Below are positions 10,790-23,596 of a stretch of DNA of 64,000 nucleotides, piece after piece. The stretch lies in contig BRKX01000011.1 in NCBI GenBank assembly GCA_026008535.1, positions 45,120,183 through 45,184,182 on the forward strand, given 5' to 3'. A model generated the notes under the pieces. It was not told the DNA's origin, did not search any database, and saw only the letters and a list, made by a program, of their open reading frames with translations. The stretch comes from Perilla frutescens. Its lineage: Eukaryota; Streptophyta; Magnoliopsida; Lamiales; Lamiaceae. How positions within the stretch are numbered: the first letter of the stretch is position 1; each line of letters begins with the position of its first letter. Both the position numbers and the translations under genes were made by a program.

Positions 10790-12369
10790 CCTGCCGGTCA
10801 GCTGATGTATGAGAGATTAGCTCAATATGTAAATAATCAGTTTTGCACTGCAATAATATTATGGCCAGCAATTAATTAAGGCAAAAACTTGCGTCAATCG
10901 TCAAATGGTGGTCAATCGTCCTTTTTCTTTTTATTTCAAAAATTATTTATTTCATTCCAGTGATTATGATTTATTAATTTCAATTAAAATTTATATTTAA
11001 TTTAAAAAATTAATTGTAAAGCGAAATGCACAAGCCGACAAATAAGAAAAATTAATTTAATTCATTTTAATTTTAGAGTTCACTAACTTCAATTCAGTTT
11101 AAAGTGTATATTTATTTTGAAAAATGAATTAATAGCGTTGGACGAATGTACTGCGCGAGACACCATCAATTTTATTTTTTGATTCACTAATTCAAAAAAA
11201 TTAATTACAAGAACGGTTCACGAATCTGCATATTAGCATTGAGCTAGTGCCCCGCTCGAGCAACAATCGATTCACGAGAGATGGCCTCATTAATTATTTG
11301 TCATTTATTGTTCTTTTTATTCATAATTGTAGGTGTAATATTTATGATTGGGAAGCATATATACCCGAATTAACCTAATTCCAACAATTAAAATGTTCGT
11401 AAAAATGTTATAGATTTTGCACTCGGAATAAAGGCATTGAGCTATATGAGTGTCGACTCTCGATCAATATCACTGAATCAATGAGCCTTTTACCAAAATT
11501 TGGTGTATTGAATATTGATCGACTTCCAAACTCGATCGTGTTTATTGTATCGTAAAACAAATAGAGTTAATCCATTAAACCTTTTGGTTTAAATTTACTC
11601 AATGGTTGTGATTATATATTAATTAATAATACATATATATATATAATATATTATGATTTTATTTATTATATATATATATATAGACATTCTCTTTCGTCAA
11701 ATTAGGCGTAACATTTCAATAATATTGATCCCTGATCAGTTTCCGGAAAATTCTATGCTACCCTCGAATAGTACCCTTAAGTGTCACAATAGATCTAATG
11801 CCACATCTCCACATCTGCATGCGTGTTTTTTTATTGTACTTCTGAAAAAGATAGCTACTCCAAGTCTCCAACTACATGCATTGATGTCTATGGGACATTG
11901 CAAAAATGGTCGTCATTACTAATATGAAAATAAAATAAAATAAAATTTATGATTGATATAATTTGGTATTTTGTTATATATGTGAAGAATAATGAGTTGA
12001 CCCAATATCGGATTAGATTTTAATTGACATTAGATTAATTATTTAGGATGTGACAATCAAGACAGATAATTATAAGAAGTTCACGAATAAATATTAATTT
12101 TGATTAATTATAATATGATAAATTTTATTTTAATGAAAAATATTATTAAAATTAGGTAATTTTAATATTGGCACACGGACATGATACGCAATTTGGAGTA
12201 GAGGACCTCATGATCTGATTAAAAGTGACCATAATTTTCCGTTTTCTGTACACAATATGAAAGGCCATTAATTTGTTTCTTGTTTATTTATGGGAGCTAG
12301 TGAGTTAGAGCTCATTTCTTCCATTAATTTCATGGTAAGTAAAAAATTCACAAATTTTTTCTTCTTCTT
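10790..12369. other. Unassigned AT-rich intergenic sequence
   Basis: No gene recognised. 10900-11290 continues the diverged repeat seen at 8000-8690 (gcgaaatgcacaagcc, ctgcgcgagacacc). The open frame at 11653-11922 starts in a TA run and shows no recognisable domain. Confidence 0.4.
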
Positions 12370-13032
12370 TGTAGAGGTTCTATTTCTGCATAGGCCCAAG
12401 AACTAGGCCCACGCCCATTTGAAGGTTTAAAGAACCGAATAAGATCGACGTCTCATGATAAAATGTCTCGAGGTCTACTCCTCGAAGTCCCTCTCTCGAG
12501 GTCCATACCTCGAGGTGGATACCTTATTCCTCGAAGTCTAGAGGTCTCTATGCGAGAGTTCATGATCGAATAGACTCAAGGAGAAGACTGGGTCAAAGTA
12601 TCCGTTGAAGATAGCCATGACCACGTCAAAAACCCTAAAAGGATAGAGAAGATCCCTTAAAATTCAGAATTCAGTTAAAAGTTCATGAGTATATATATCT
12701 ACATTCATCGTAGACGGGAGGACGATCATTCATTCAAATATACTAGCAATTCCGACTAAAATATAAGCACCCATAGCGTAATTCCGCAAGCAACGAATAC
12801 CTAAGGGTTCACAGCAACGAAGCTCGACCCCCTTCGGATTACTTTAATAGCTTTATAATTCCGTAATTTATTCGATTTTATCTTGATTTATTCGATCCTG
12901 ACTTGAGCGTCGGAGTCCGTTCGATCATCAACCCCGCGACGGTCCTTCGACTTCACGTGTTTTCTTTATCTTGTAGATCGCCGGAATCCGAACTCGAAGT
13001 ACGATTAATTGTAGAGATTTTTTACCTCTACA
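12370..13032. mobile_element. Solo LTR, 663 bp, with 5-bp target duplication
   Basis: It begins TGTAGAGGT and ends ACCTCTACA, a 9-bp perfect terminal inverted repeat with canonical TG...CA ends. It is flanked by ttctt at 12365-12369 and 13033-13037. No internal retrotransposon sequence remains, so this is a solo LTR left by recombination between two LTRs. It contains a cluster of cctcgaggtc / cctcgaagtc words at 12465-12550. The parental family was not identified. Confidence 0.85.
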
Positions 13033-13037
13033 TTCTT

Positions 13038-13423
13038 TGAATTTCAAAAGAGAAAAAAAGAGTTTGTAAGTGTAGCGTTCGTAAAGATCTTCTAACGTTA
13101 TAGACCCAAGAGAATCTTTGGGGGATATATTATACCTATCGAAATTATAGTGTAAGTGACCAATTTTTTATTTTATTTTTTTGAAATTTTTAATCGCCAC
13201 GAAGTTGGTAGAAGAATGAACTCTAACTCACTAACAATTAATGGAGTATCTAATGTTGTGAACAAAATGGGCAATCATGGTCACTTTTAATAGATGAATG
13301 AGCTATGTGGTCTAAAAGTTACGTGGGGCAATGTGAGCCTCTGACAATAGTTAAAGGGGTTATGTGGCCCAAATAGTTGTAGAGACAACAATGTGAGTCC
13401 CTGATAGTAGTTTATATGAAATG
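13038..13423. other. Unassigned sequence between solo LTR and next element
   Basis: About 390 bp without a recognisable gene. The words atgtgagcctctgac (near 13340) and atgtgagtccctgat (near 13390) form a short imperfect direct repeat. Confidence 0.35.
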
Positions 13424-13608
13424 GTTCAAATGAGAACTCTTCCCCGTATGAAAACTAGGAACTCATCTAATCCCTTCATTACTTAGATCTTGATGACCAC
13501 AATTCAGTTAAACTCTTATCAAATGGAAGGTGACATATTTGTAATTATTTACAACTATAAGTAAGAGTGGGTATTATGGTAATTCAATAATTCTTATGTT
13601 TTGAAACA

Positions 13609-13611
<3 letters not shown>

Positions 13612-13667
<56 letters not shown>
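13612..13667. repeat. (CT)n microsatellite
   Basis: A pure ct run of about 28 units, followed by a T/C-rich stretch to about 13795. The Ser/Leu/Phe-rich frame over it is an artefact. Confidence 0.95.
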
Positions 13668-13671
<4 letters not shown>

Positions 13672-15445
13672 GTTTCTCTCATATATCACTTTTCTTTTCT
13701 TTTTTCTCTTTGCACTTTTTATCTCTATTTCTCTCTTCCCATTCCCCTATCCTCTCTCCTCTCTCTTTCTAGCCTCTCTTCTCTTTATGTGTGTTTCTTT
13801 TGTAAACCATTCACCTACAAATTGAAAAAACATATGATAATTATTAATAATTTATTAAAATAATAAAATGTTATACCTATAAATATATATAAGGTTAAGA
13901 ATGTCTTTTATTCGTAAAATCGAAATCGATATTACTAGTTCATGCATAATTTTGGATTCTTGATGATTTTTTTACGTTCATATGTGAATTTTAAATTTTT
14001 AAGGTTCTTTAATTTGTTTGTAGACACTATTATTCTTTTTGGATTAAATGTTATTTTTTGTATAAATCATCCTGATTAAATTTTCACATTATTTTACCTT
14101 CTTCATATAATGTTGTTAATTAACGTATTCATCTTTTTAAATTATCTCATACATTGTATTCACTTCTGATTTTGGTACTCATTTTCAATTTTTTCATCGA
14201 TGATTCTTTATTCGTTATAGTTCGTGTTAAAATGACATATACATAATGCTGGAATGGTTCATAGTTTATGAAAAAATGACATATAAATTATGTTGATATT
14301 GATAATATCATTCAAATTTATTTATGATATGTGTGATAAACTGTGCTGATATGAGTTACATGTTGGATAAATTTCATAATAGTCTGAAAGTCTTCAATTA
14401 AACAACCGTGACTTTATCCACATTTAAATGTAATATTGATATATAACGCCATGCTAAAATATTTTATGCACTATGCTAATATGAGAGTAGTTTAATACTA
14501 AAACTTCGTAAACGCAATTTTTTTTCCATATAATATATAAAATTGTAACTTTTTCATATTATTTCATTTAAGATTTCACATGCCTTTGTTTATCCAAAGA
14601 AATATGAATGAAAAATAAAATATCATTTTAGGGCTTATTTTATTCTAGTTACGGTTCATTATATCCTAATTAGGATATATTTCATAATTCATGTGTTTTC
14701 TTATTATTATGCAATTTCATCAAATGAAATCAATATGATGTTAATATAAACAAATTTACATACTATTATGAACATATAGCTATACTAAAATGAACGAAGA
14801 ACACAAATATTATTAAGAGTATATTTACATGTTGTTCTCATTTAATTTCGTTATGCTAAAAAAATGAAAGGAATATAATGCTAATATGAACATATCATAA
14901 TGCTAAAATGAACGAACAATACATATAATTAATATTATGAATAAATTTACATGTTATTCTCATTAAATTTTGTCATGCTAGAATGAAAGGAATATTATAT
15001 AAATTAAAGTTTTTTCATGTTATTTTATTTAAGATCTCGAATGCATCTGTTTATTCAAAGAAATATGAATAAAAAATACAAAACATTAATTTGTAAGGTT
15101 TATTTCATTTCAGATAAGGTTTATTACATTCAATTAGTGTTTATTTTATCAAAGTACGGTTTATTCCACCACAATTAGGATTTAGTTACATCCCAATTAT
15201 GTATTATATATGATAATTCAACAATTATTGTGTTTTTTTATTCTCATGTTATTTTTTCACACTAAAATGAAAATAATGTGATGCTAATGTTAACAGATAA
15301 CAATGCTATAATGAACAAACAACACATGTTATCAAGAATAAATTTACATGTTATTCTCATGCTAAAATATCATATTCATCATGCTAATAAGAGAGTAGTT
15401 TCAGGCTAAAACGTTATGAATACAATGTTTTTCATATAATATATC

Positions 15446-16315
15446 TGTTAGTGCCATCGTTTGGCACTAAGTGTTTTTAAATTGTCATGATTTTTATGGC
15501 AATTCAAAGAACACAAAGATTTTGGTTTTTCAAGTTTTGAAGACCATGTTTTGGACATTATGAGATGAATATTTCGCTACCAATCTGATTGAAGATCGAA
15601 TAATGTACTTGAGCATGTTCTTGAACATGATCATGTACATGTTTGTCCAGAGAGTTTCCAAGAGACGTGTTAAGCTGGATTCAAGGAGTTAAAGTTTCAT
15701 TTTGAAGATGGACGTTTTAGAATAGAAGATGCCTTGTTCAAGAAAAACATCAAGTTGGAAGAATGCGAGTTCTATTCAAAGAAGGACTCTATCTAGTGAA
15801 GTCTAAATCAAACTAGGAAAGTTTTCTTATTAAAGTTTGATTCAATTTAGGACAAAATTGATTACCTTGTTTAGGCTATAAATTGTTCTTATAAATAGCC
15901 TAGAAATTGGACTAGTTTTGTGTCGAGGTTTTTACGTATACACAAGAGCTGGAGAGTCTAAAAAAACTTCAAGTTTGAAGCATATAGTATACGGTTAGAC
16001 TAGGTTTGATCCTTGTGATCATTGTGTGTCCAGTCTGTATTTGAAGTTCTTTCATACACGCTTAAAGGAGTCTCGGGATAGATTTTCTGTGGGAACTAGA
16101 GGGAGTCTAGGTTGTGAGGGGATCTCACAATTCAGTCTATCGAAAGAGATTGTAGAGTGTAGGAAAGGGGTCGAGTGAGCCTTTGTAACCTTGCAATGGA
16201 GTAGTTGATTATTTCTCACGGACTTGTGAAGTCCCCTAACGTAGATCAGTTAATCGAACATAATTACCTACCTCGTCTCATTTATTTTCTTTAAATTTAG
16301 CATTCTGACCTTACA
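15446..16315 (+). mobile_element. LTR-like block, probably Ty1/copia, interrupted by an hAT insertion
   Basis: Starts TGTTAGTGCCATC and is not AT-rich, unlike its surroundings. It has a TATA-like tataaatagcc at about 15894 and then UTR-like sequence ending ttaca at 16315, followed by tgttatcaa. That arrangement (U3, TATA, R-U5) fits an LTR with a degraded primer-binding site. No second copy or internal domain is present. atatc precedes the block and also follows position 20073, so the original insertion may extend past the hAT element to there. Confidence 0.45.
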
Positions 16316-16321
16316 TGTTAT

Positions 16322-19300
16322 CAAGGTTGCATAAGGCAATGGGTGCTGGTCAGGCAGCCAATGGGGGCCTAGCACCTGGAATGCCTAAGCGGGGCCTAGA
16401 TGGATTCTAAGTGTTTTTTTATTTTATTATTTTATATATTTCTTAACAAATATAAAAAATTTCGTATATAAATTCATAAATCTTAACATTCCAAATAATA
16501 TCAATTAAAGTTTAAATCATTCAAAATCCAAAATAAAACAAACATATCAAGATCAAATTATTCAAAGTTCATTACCATAATATCAATAGCCAAAATAAGA
16601 CAAACATAAATCATCCAAGATCCAAAATAAAATAAATATATCAAGAGCAAAAATATTCCATAACATAATATGATAGTAACCATCATATTCATCTCCAACT
16701 TCATTAACCAAATCAATTTCCTCATCCTCGGACTCAAAATCATTATCATATAGGTCTCTTATGGTCTCAAAATCACCATCCTCAATATCATCATCAACTC
16801 CATCAACAACGCACCCTTACACATGAGTTGAATCATTGGACATAAGCATGTCCACATGGACCACATCACTTGGTCCACTTTTATCTTTTTCTTTCTTTTG
16901 TTTGCTCAACAATCTTAAATTGAATTGGACAAACACAAGATTGTTGACTAACTTTGTACCAAGTCTATTTCTCTTTTTTTGTATGGACCTACAACAAATA
17001 ATTTGCAAAAATATTAGCTAATAAAAAAGTAAAAACACAATGTTTGAAAAGATAAATAAACTAACCTCTTCAAATTCACTCCAATTCCTTTTACAACCGG
17101 ATGAACTAGTCGTCAATGAAAGGATTCTTATGGCCAATCTTTGTAAATTATGAGTTATTATTCCAAAAGTCAACCACCAAGATACTACATAAAGTCATAA
17201 TCAAATTAAAGAATTAATCATATGTTTCAAGAATTGAAGTTTAAAATTGAAGAAAAAATTAGAACTTAATCTATTTAATTTACCCGGATCAAACTTGGCA
17301 TCATTGAAGGAGCATGCTTTCACGGCAAGTGGCTTCCCAAATATCAACTTTTTTCTCCATAAATGGGAAATTATTCATTCAAGATCTTATCTTGTACACT
17401 AATATCTCCCGGATACATGACATCTATGCAATCCATCATACCAAGAACCACATCTTTACCCAACTGAATAAGTGAATTCTTGTAATGATAAAATGGGTTC
17501 AATAAATAAGCCATCAAATATAACGAGCTATCAAGCATACCTTTCATCCGTCCATCTATAACTTCAATTATTAGCTCATATTTTTTTGGAAGATTGCTCA
17601 GAGAAATTTTGATATCTTCTTTTGCTTGAATAAGCTCTCCATATAAAAAGCCTATCGAAGGCTTTGTATCACCATCAGCAATCCAAAACACCTTAATCAA
17701 AGGGGTAAACACCTGCAAGCATAATCCCACATCACTCCAGAATCCCAAACTCATCACTATTCCATAAATGTCTTTTCCTTTCTTACTCTTGGAATACTTG
17801 CAAGTTCCCACTCGGGACTTCCAAATATTGCCTTTAGTTCAATTCTGCTGTCATTTAAACTTTGCAAAGTAAGAAATGCCGAAGCAAATCGAGTCACCCA
17901 TGGTCTCACTATATCTTTCTTCTTTGTAAATGCTCTCATCATTGATAAGACTTGGTGGTGTGCATAGAGAAAGATAGTGATTGATTTTGCTTGATCAATG
18001 ACTTTCTTGAATCTTTCTTGTTTTGCAATGCTTTCTAGCATAAGATCTATGGGTATGAGCACCACACGAAGTCCAAAATATTGTTGGCCTCTTCTCTTTC
18101 AATAGCTTTGCAGCTCTCATATTGTTTGCTGCATTGTCTGTTACAATCTGAACCACATTGTCTGGGCCAACTTCTTCTATGCATTGATCAACATACTTAA
18201 ATATCACTTCACTTGTGTGTGAAACGTCTGAAAACTCTTTAGAAGAAAGGAAAACAGTACCCAACCGAGAATTAATGAACAAGTTCATGATACTTCTTCT
18301 CTTTCTATCACTCCATCCATCTGTCATGATCGAGTATCCCTTCAATTTCCACTCTTCTTCATGTGACTTCAACAAACTTTTAGTTCTATCAACTTCTTTC
18401 TTCAAGAATGGATCAGATATCTCACATCTTGTAGAAGGCATAAGTCCAGGTCCAAATTGACCTACCACCTCTAACATCATCTTGAAACTATCTAACTCCA
18501 ATGAGTGAAAAGAAACACCTGCATCATAAGCCCATCTACAAATGTATTCTTTTAAAGCATCTGTTATTTGCTTGAAAAGCACATCATTGATGTTTTGAGC
18601 TCGTAGTTTGCTTTTTTCTGAATTCAAAGTAATCTCAGGAGATATCTGACTTGCAAACTTGTCCATGGGACCAAGATTGCATGGTGATTTCATAGAACAA
18701 AAAGATTCTTGCAATTGATTGACATCAAGAGTGTCTTCTCAACCATCATTGTTGATAGTCACCCCTGATCTCAACTCTTTATCTTCATCATTCTTTTGTT
18801 TCTTCCTAAGCTTTGCTTCATTTATCGCATTTTTACATAACTCTTTATCTTCTGTTGAATCTTTTGTACAAGAAGAAACATTCCCTCTTATCCCACTAAT
18901 ATGCTCCTTAATTCTGTAAACTCCACCAGAAATTTTCTTTCCACACTTGATACATTAGACTTTATCCATATTTGTGGGATCAACTAGGTTACCATAAGTC
19001 CATCCAATATCATTTGATTTTCATTTAAGTGTTAATTCAACATCCGTATAATCACTGGCTGATGCGGTACTTGGAGGGTCCATCTCAAATATCAATAACT
19101 CTAAACAAAAGTATAAGCATAAACAAAATACAAAATTCAAGAGCACACATAAAATAGGCACTAAATCATGAACCAAAGCAGCTTAATAGAAATAGCCATT
19201 AGTTTCTTATCAGTCTAATGGAAGTATCAGTTTTAGAGCCTATTATGCATGCTTGATCACAGATATACTTATTTCTATGTGATATATCAACGTTGTGACG

Positions 19301-20029
19301 TTGACAGTATCCCTCTAAGTGTCTTTTTTTTTTTTGCTTTCCATTACACAAATAAGCATTCAACAAGCAAGCAAGCAACAATAATTCACTAATATCGATT
19401 AGTATATATACAACATATGAAAAGTCCAATATATATTTTATTTTAAATCCCAACCTTTTATGATACTATTGTGGCCCTTATTTTAATTATCAATCTAAAA
19501 ACCATTTACTACATTCCAATCTGCCATAATTCCATAAATCAATCAATAAGATTAATTCTGCCCAAATGTCTGCCCAATTCAACAAATTAATTCTAATAAA
19601 CATTGTCTGCCTTAATTCCTAAATTAAGAACAGTAGAGCGTAGAGAAGAAGAAGAGAGAAAGAAAACTTACCACCAGGTGTGCGGTAACAGCTGACGGCG
19701 ATGGTGGCAGATAGGCAGTGCATCCGCGATTGGGCAGAGTAGCAGTGAGTCAGCGACCTTTTTCTTTCTTTTCTCTCTCGTTTTTTTTTCTCTTTCTTTT
19801 ATGTTTGTGAAGTTTGGTTTTAAATTCACGTAATTTACTTATTTTCATACTTAATTAAAGCCCTTTAGGATTTTTTTTAAAATAGCATAGGCAGTCGCCT
19901 AGTCGGAAGTAGGCCGTCTAGGCACCGAACAATTCCACCTAGGCGGCCCGCCCGCATAATAGCCCCGATTATCTGGTTTTCACCGTGAAAGGGTGTTGAT
20001 TCGCGCCTAGACCGAGTTTTGCAACAATG
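16322..20029 (-). mobile_element. hAT element, 3.7 kb, with decayed transposase
   Basis: Termini CAAGGTTGCATAAG (16322) and, on the other strand, CATTGTTGCAAAAC (20029) are the imperfect hAT inverted repeats. They are flanked by catgttat (16314-16321) and tatgttat (20030-20037), an 8-bp target duplication with one mismatch. Subterminal regions carry cctaggcgg / gcctag words at both ends (16360-16405, 19895-20010), as expected for transposase-binding sites. The single transposase gene reads on the minus strand and is broken. It is inserted at the end of an LTR-like block. Confidence 0.85.
16583..19083 (-). pseudogene. hAT transposase pseudogene (BED finger, DUF659, hATC)
   Basis: hAT transposases excise and reinsert the element through a DDE nuclease core and dimerise through the hATC region. 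The minus-strand frame starts at ATG 19083. A BED zinc finger (CIKCGKKISGGVYRIKEH) lies near 18890-18960. A DUF659 core with MTDGWSDRKRRSIMN and VTDNAANN follows at 18100-18714, and the middle of the core continues to 17371. An hATC dimerisation segment is split by two likely introns: WWLTFG, then LTTSSSGCKRNWSEFE at 17070-17190, and TKKRNRLGTKLVNNLVFVQF at 16920-17000. The C-terminus is acidic (16640-16790). Several in-frame stops lie before 18714, a frame change lies near 18040-18070 and a TAA at about 16817. All domains remain recognisable in order, but it cannot encode a full protein. Confidence 0.85.
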
Positions 20030-20874
20030 TATGTTATCAATAATGTACATGTACATGATACATGATTGCAAACATGATTATATCCGCACAGTTTATGTAA
20101 CTTCAATATCAAATTAAATATTTTTTTCATTTTTGTTCATTTAAAATGTCACATGTCTCTGGTATTCCGAATAAAATATGGATGAAAAATATAAAATGTT
20201 CATTTGTATGGTTTATTTAAACCCAATTAGAGTTAATTTCATCCCTGTTATGATTTATTTCATTCCAAGTATGGTTTTAGAATTTCTATGAAAACCCATT
20301 TTTAATACTGAAAAGTATCATTTCTAATATTATTCAAGTGCACATAGCTTGTTGATATGTCATATGTACCATACTAATATGAGAGTAGTTTAATATTAAA
20401 TGTTATAAATGCAATGCTAATATGAGTTATAAGTTAATATAAAATGTTATATATATCATCATAGTATGAGAGTAATTTACTTTCTGGAATTGTATGAATT
20501 GATTTTTAGTTTTTATTTTTAGCATGATGTTGTATTCATTTGAATATCATATCTTATGCGCTTTTAGCATGATGACATTCATTTCAATACATTTTTTTGT
20601 GAAATTATATTAGCATTCTATATGACTACTTATTCTCCAAATGATATTTTATTACAACTTAATTGTGATTTTATTAATCCCAATTAGGGTTGACTACATT
20701 CCAATTAAAGTTTATTATAACCTAATTATTTTTTATTGCATCATGTTAAATCAAATGAAATATCATACATGCTAAAATTAATACAAATATTGTGCTAAAC
20801 TCTAGGAAATATTATGTTAAAATCGAGTCAACATCACAATTAAGGTTTATTCATTCAAATTAGGGTTTAGTAGA

Positions 20875-22228
20875 TGACACGCTATTTATTAACAAATAAG
20901 CGATCACAAGTGCACGATGTTATTGTAATACACAAGTGAGAAAAAGTATTGTATCTCATAGAAACTGCAACTCCTATGTTCTCAAACACAAGTACGTAAC
21001 TAATATCTTGACACTAAATACACAGGTAAAGAGAAAAATAAACAAAAGCAAACTAAAACAACAAATTAGAATAATTACTATTAATAGGGAAAAACCTCAT
21101 ATTCATTAATTCTTGCAACCCGACTTTAGTCTTTAATTTATCAATGGTGAGCAATCACTGGTTTGTTATCGGGCTGCTTATTAAGGCATAAATCATAACA
21201 TAGACATAATGAGCATGCACTTCACTTGGTTGGTTCTTCATAAGTGTCATTACTCTCAATCAAGCACATGAAGATTTATTGAACCCTATATAATATTTAT
21301 TCACTATGTCGGTTTTTCCAAGCACACATAACCTGAATTCATTCTTTCTATCAATTAATTCTTCTCTGGTGAGTACATCAAATTAATTGACTAACATAAA
21401 ATCAAGCCCAAAGAGATAACAAGAAGAAAGCAATCAACTTATATTAATAAAATCTATAACATCCAATTCATAAAATCTAGCTATGAAATTAGCTAGACAT
21501 AATTAAATAAATAATAAAAACTAGAGTATAAGTGTTCATGACAAAATAAATAAATAAACCGAATAATACGGGGAAATCCAACTGTCTTTATCTCATCTGC
21601 AGTAGCACCCAATCTCTAGCAACCTTGACACCTCCTCTTGAGTAGATGGCAAATCCTTGTCTTTCTCTTCTCTTCTCTCTTATGTTTTTCTAATGCATAT
21701 GGGGTCGTATATCTCGTGTATCAAAATGAAGGTTTTTATATTTAGGTTTAAAACCCTGAATTGGAGATAAAAAAATCACATTCCCGTGGATCCGAGCACA
21801 TGGGTCGATCGAGCTATTTCAGTCAACCCAGATACATGTTTTTGCACAAGGTCGACTCAAGTGAGTTGGGTCGGGTCGTCCCAGGCCTTTGTATTTTGCA
21901 TTGGCTTGGGTCGACCCAAATGTATTTTAGCATTGTGTTTCGGATTTTCACACGCTTTAATCATTTAATACATCCCATTAGGCTTTAATTAAATATTTAA
22001 TTAAAGCTGAAGAGCCTGATTAAATCCATCTTCAACTATTTATGTATATATTTCACTGTTTTGCTTTAATTATGCAATGAAAATACAACTATCACTGCAA
22101 AACTAGCAAACACATCAAAAACTCCTAATGATAGCAATTAAAGCACAAAAGATATATAAAATAAACAACTTAATAAAATAAACATCATCAATTCATATCC
22201 AAAAGTTGTGTAAAATACACCGCTATCA
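20875..22228 (-). mobile_element. Solo LTR, 1354 bp, with 5-bp target duplication
   Basis: Plus-strand ends are TGACACGC and GCTATCA, so read on the minus strand it runs TGATAGCG to GCGTGTCA. It is flanked by gtaga at 20870-20874 and 22229-22233. The minus orientation is chosen because other LTRs here (55640, and 41575 on the minus strand) also begin TGATA. About 300 bp from that start lies a G+C-richer patch (21780-21920) with repeated ggtcgacc-type words. The LTR is likely of Athila/Tat type. Open frames at 21761-21988 overlie that patch and are not genes. Confidence 0.85.
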
Positions 22229-22723
22229 GTAGATCATGCTAAAATCAAGGATAATAACATGCCAAATCATGCTAACAGATCAATTATTGTTTACTCCATC
22301 CAAATTAGCTATGCTTTATTACATTTCACTTAGGATTTATTATTTTTCAATTATGTTTTATTACTGCATGTTAAAATCAAGGGAAATATCATTGCTAAAA
22401 TCAATACAAATATTATGCTAAAAATTAATGAATTATCATGCTAAAGTTGTGCCAATTAATATTCCAATAGATACAACTTTCAACCTTATCATATTATAAA
22501 AATATAACTATGCTAAAATGAATGAACAACACAGATTGTATTATGAGTAAATATACATGAATATATTTTCATAGAGTTATGAATATTTTTCTTTTCTATT
22601 GTGATTATATTTTCATATTATAATGAGTACTTTGTTATGCTATTATGAATATTATTTTATACTATTGCGAATGAAATAATTTTTGTTAGATAAACATATG
22701 AAATATTGATCTTAGATGAAAGA

Positions 22724-22863
22724 TTATGAGAATATCTTTAATTTGTTATATAATTTGCGTAAATCTGATTAAAAACGAGCAAAGTTATGATTGTTATGAG
22801 AATATCTTTAATTTGTTATATAATTTGCGTAAATCTGATTAAAAACGAGCAAAGTTATGATTG
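22724..22863. repeat. Perfect 70-bp tandem duplication
   Basis: Two back-to-back identical 70-bp units (22724-22793, 22794-22863), each starting ttatgagaatatcttta. The unit is part of the subterminal block shared by this transposon group, so the doubling is recent. Confidence 0.95.
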
Positions 22864-23552
22864 TTTAAAGTTTCTACAATATTTGTATAAATATGTTGAT
22901 ATCATCTTCTTAATTTATGAGTATTATGCTAGAACGCCATGAACACAATGCCGACATGAGTTACAGATTGTGCTAAAATCTCATATATATCATGCTAATA
23001 TGCAACTAGTTTCATGCTAAAACATCATAAACACAATTATGTGAGTTATAGTTGGTCATGCTAAAATACTATATAGGTCATGCTAAAATATTATATACAC
23101 AATGATAATATAAATATGGGGCTGCTCTATATGAAAAATATATCTGAAAACTATTTTTTGTATTTTGTATCTATTTTTTTAAAATAAGCATGTGCAATAT
23201 GGATCTTAAATAAAAGAGTACGAAATAGCTTTAATTTGATATATGGTTTGCGTAAATCAAATTAAAAATGAATAAATTATGATCGGTAAATTTTTTAATA
23301 ATTTTTTTAAACATGATGATGATGTCACTTTCTTTAAAATTCAATTTCTCTCTTCTGAGAGGCTGTATCATACCCGTTTAATCAATTTTTGTATTTTGTT
23401 TCAATTTTGCCCTTAAATTTAGTGGCTTTTAATCTTCCTCTTATTTTCAATTTTTCCACCATACTCATGTTTTTAATCTTAGACATCTAGATTTATCTAT
23501 TGAGTGGATGTGATGCGTTTCTAGTTCCCACATGGAGGAGCGTTCTCACCAA

Positions 23553-23559
<7 letters not shown>

Positions 23560-23587
<28 letters not shown>

Positions 23588-23596
23588 TATATATAT
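23560..23596. repeat. (AC)n/(TA)n junction between two elements
   Basis: A short acacac run passes into catatatatat and directly separates the right end of the 10-kb element from the next element. Confidence 0.9.

Larger units (their letters stand above)
13424..23550. mobile_element. Large AT-rich TIR element (~10 kb including nested insertions)
   Basis: The left end (13424-13500: tgagaactcttccccgta, then aactaggaactcatc) and the reverse complement of the right end (23470-23550: tgagaacgctcctccatg, then aactagaaacgcatc) agree at about 32 of 44 positions. The unit also shares its right-end block with the elements at 1-359 and 23597-24755. The interior (13840-15440, 20070-20870, 22240-23340) is AT-rich and repeats short words such as catgctaaaat and catgctaatatgagagtag. 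It has no coding capacity of its own. Three other elements are nested in it. No clear target duplication was seen, so the outer limits are inferred. Confidence 0.45.

Noticed and set aside
11653..11922. 89-codon open frame as a small host gene
   Set aside because: Starts in a TA microsatellite, shows no recognisable domain and lies in AT-rich repeat sequence.
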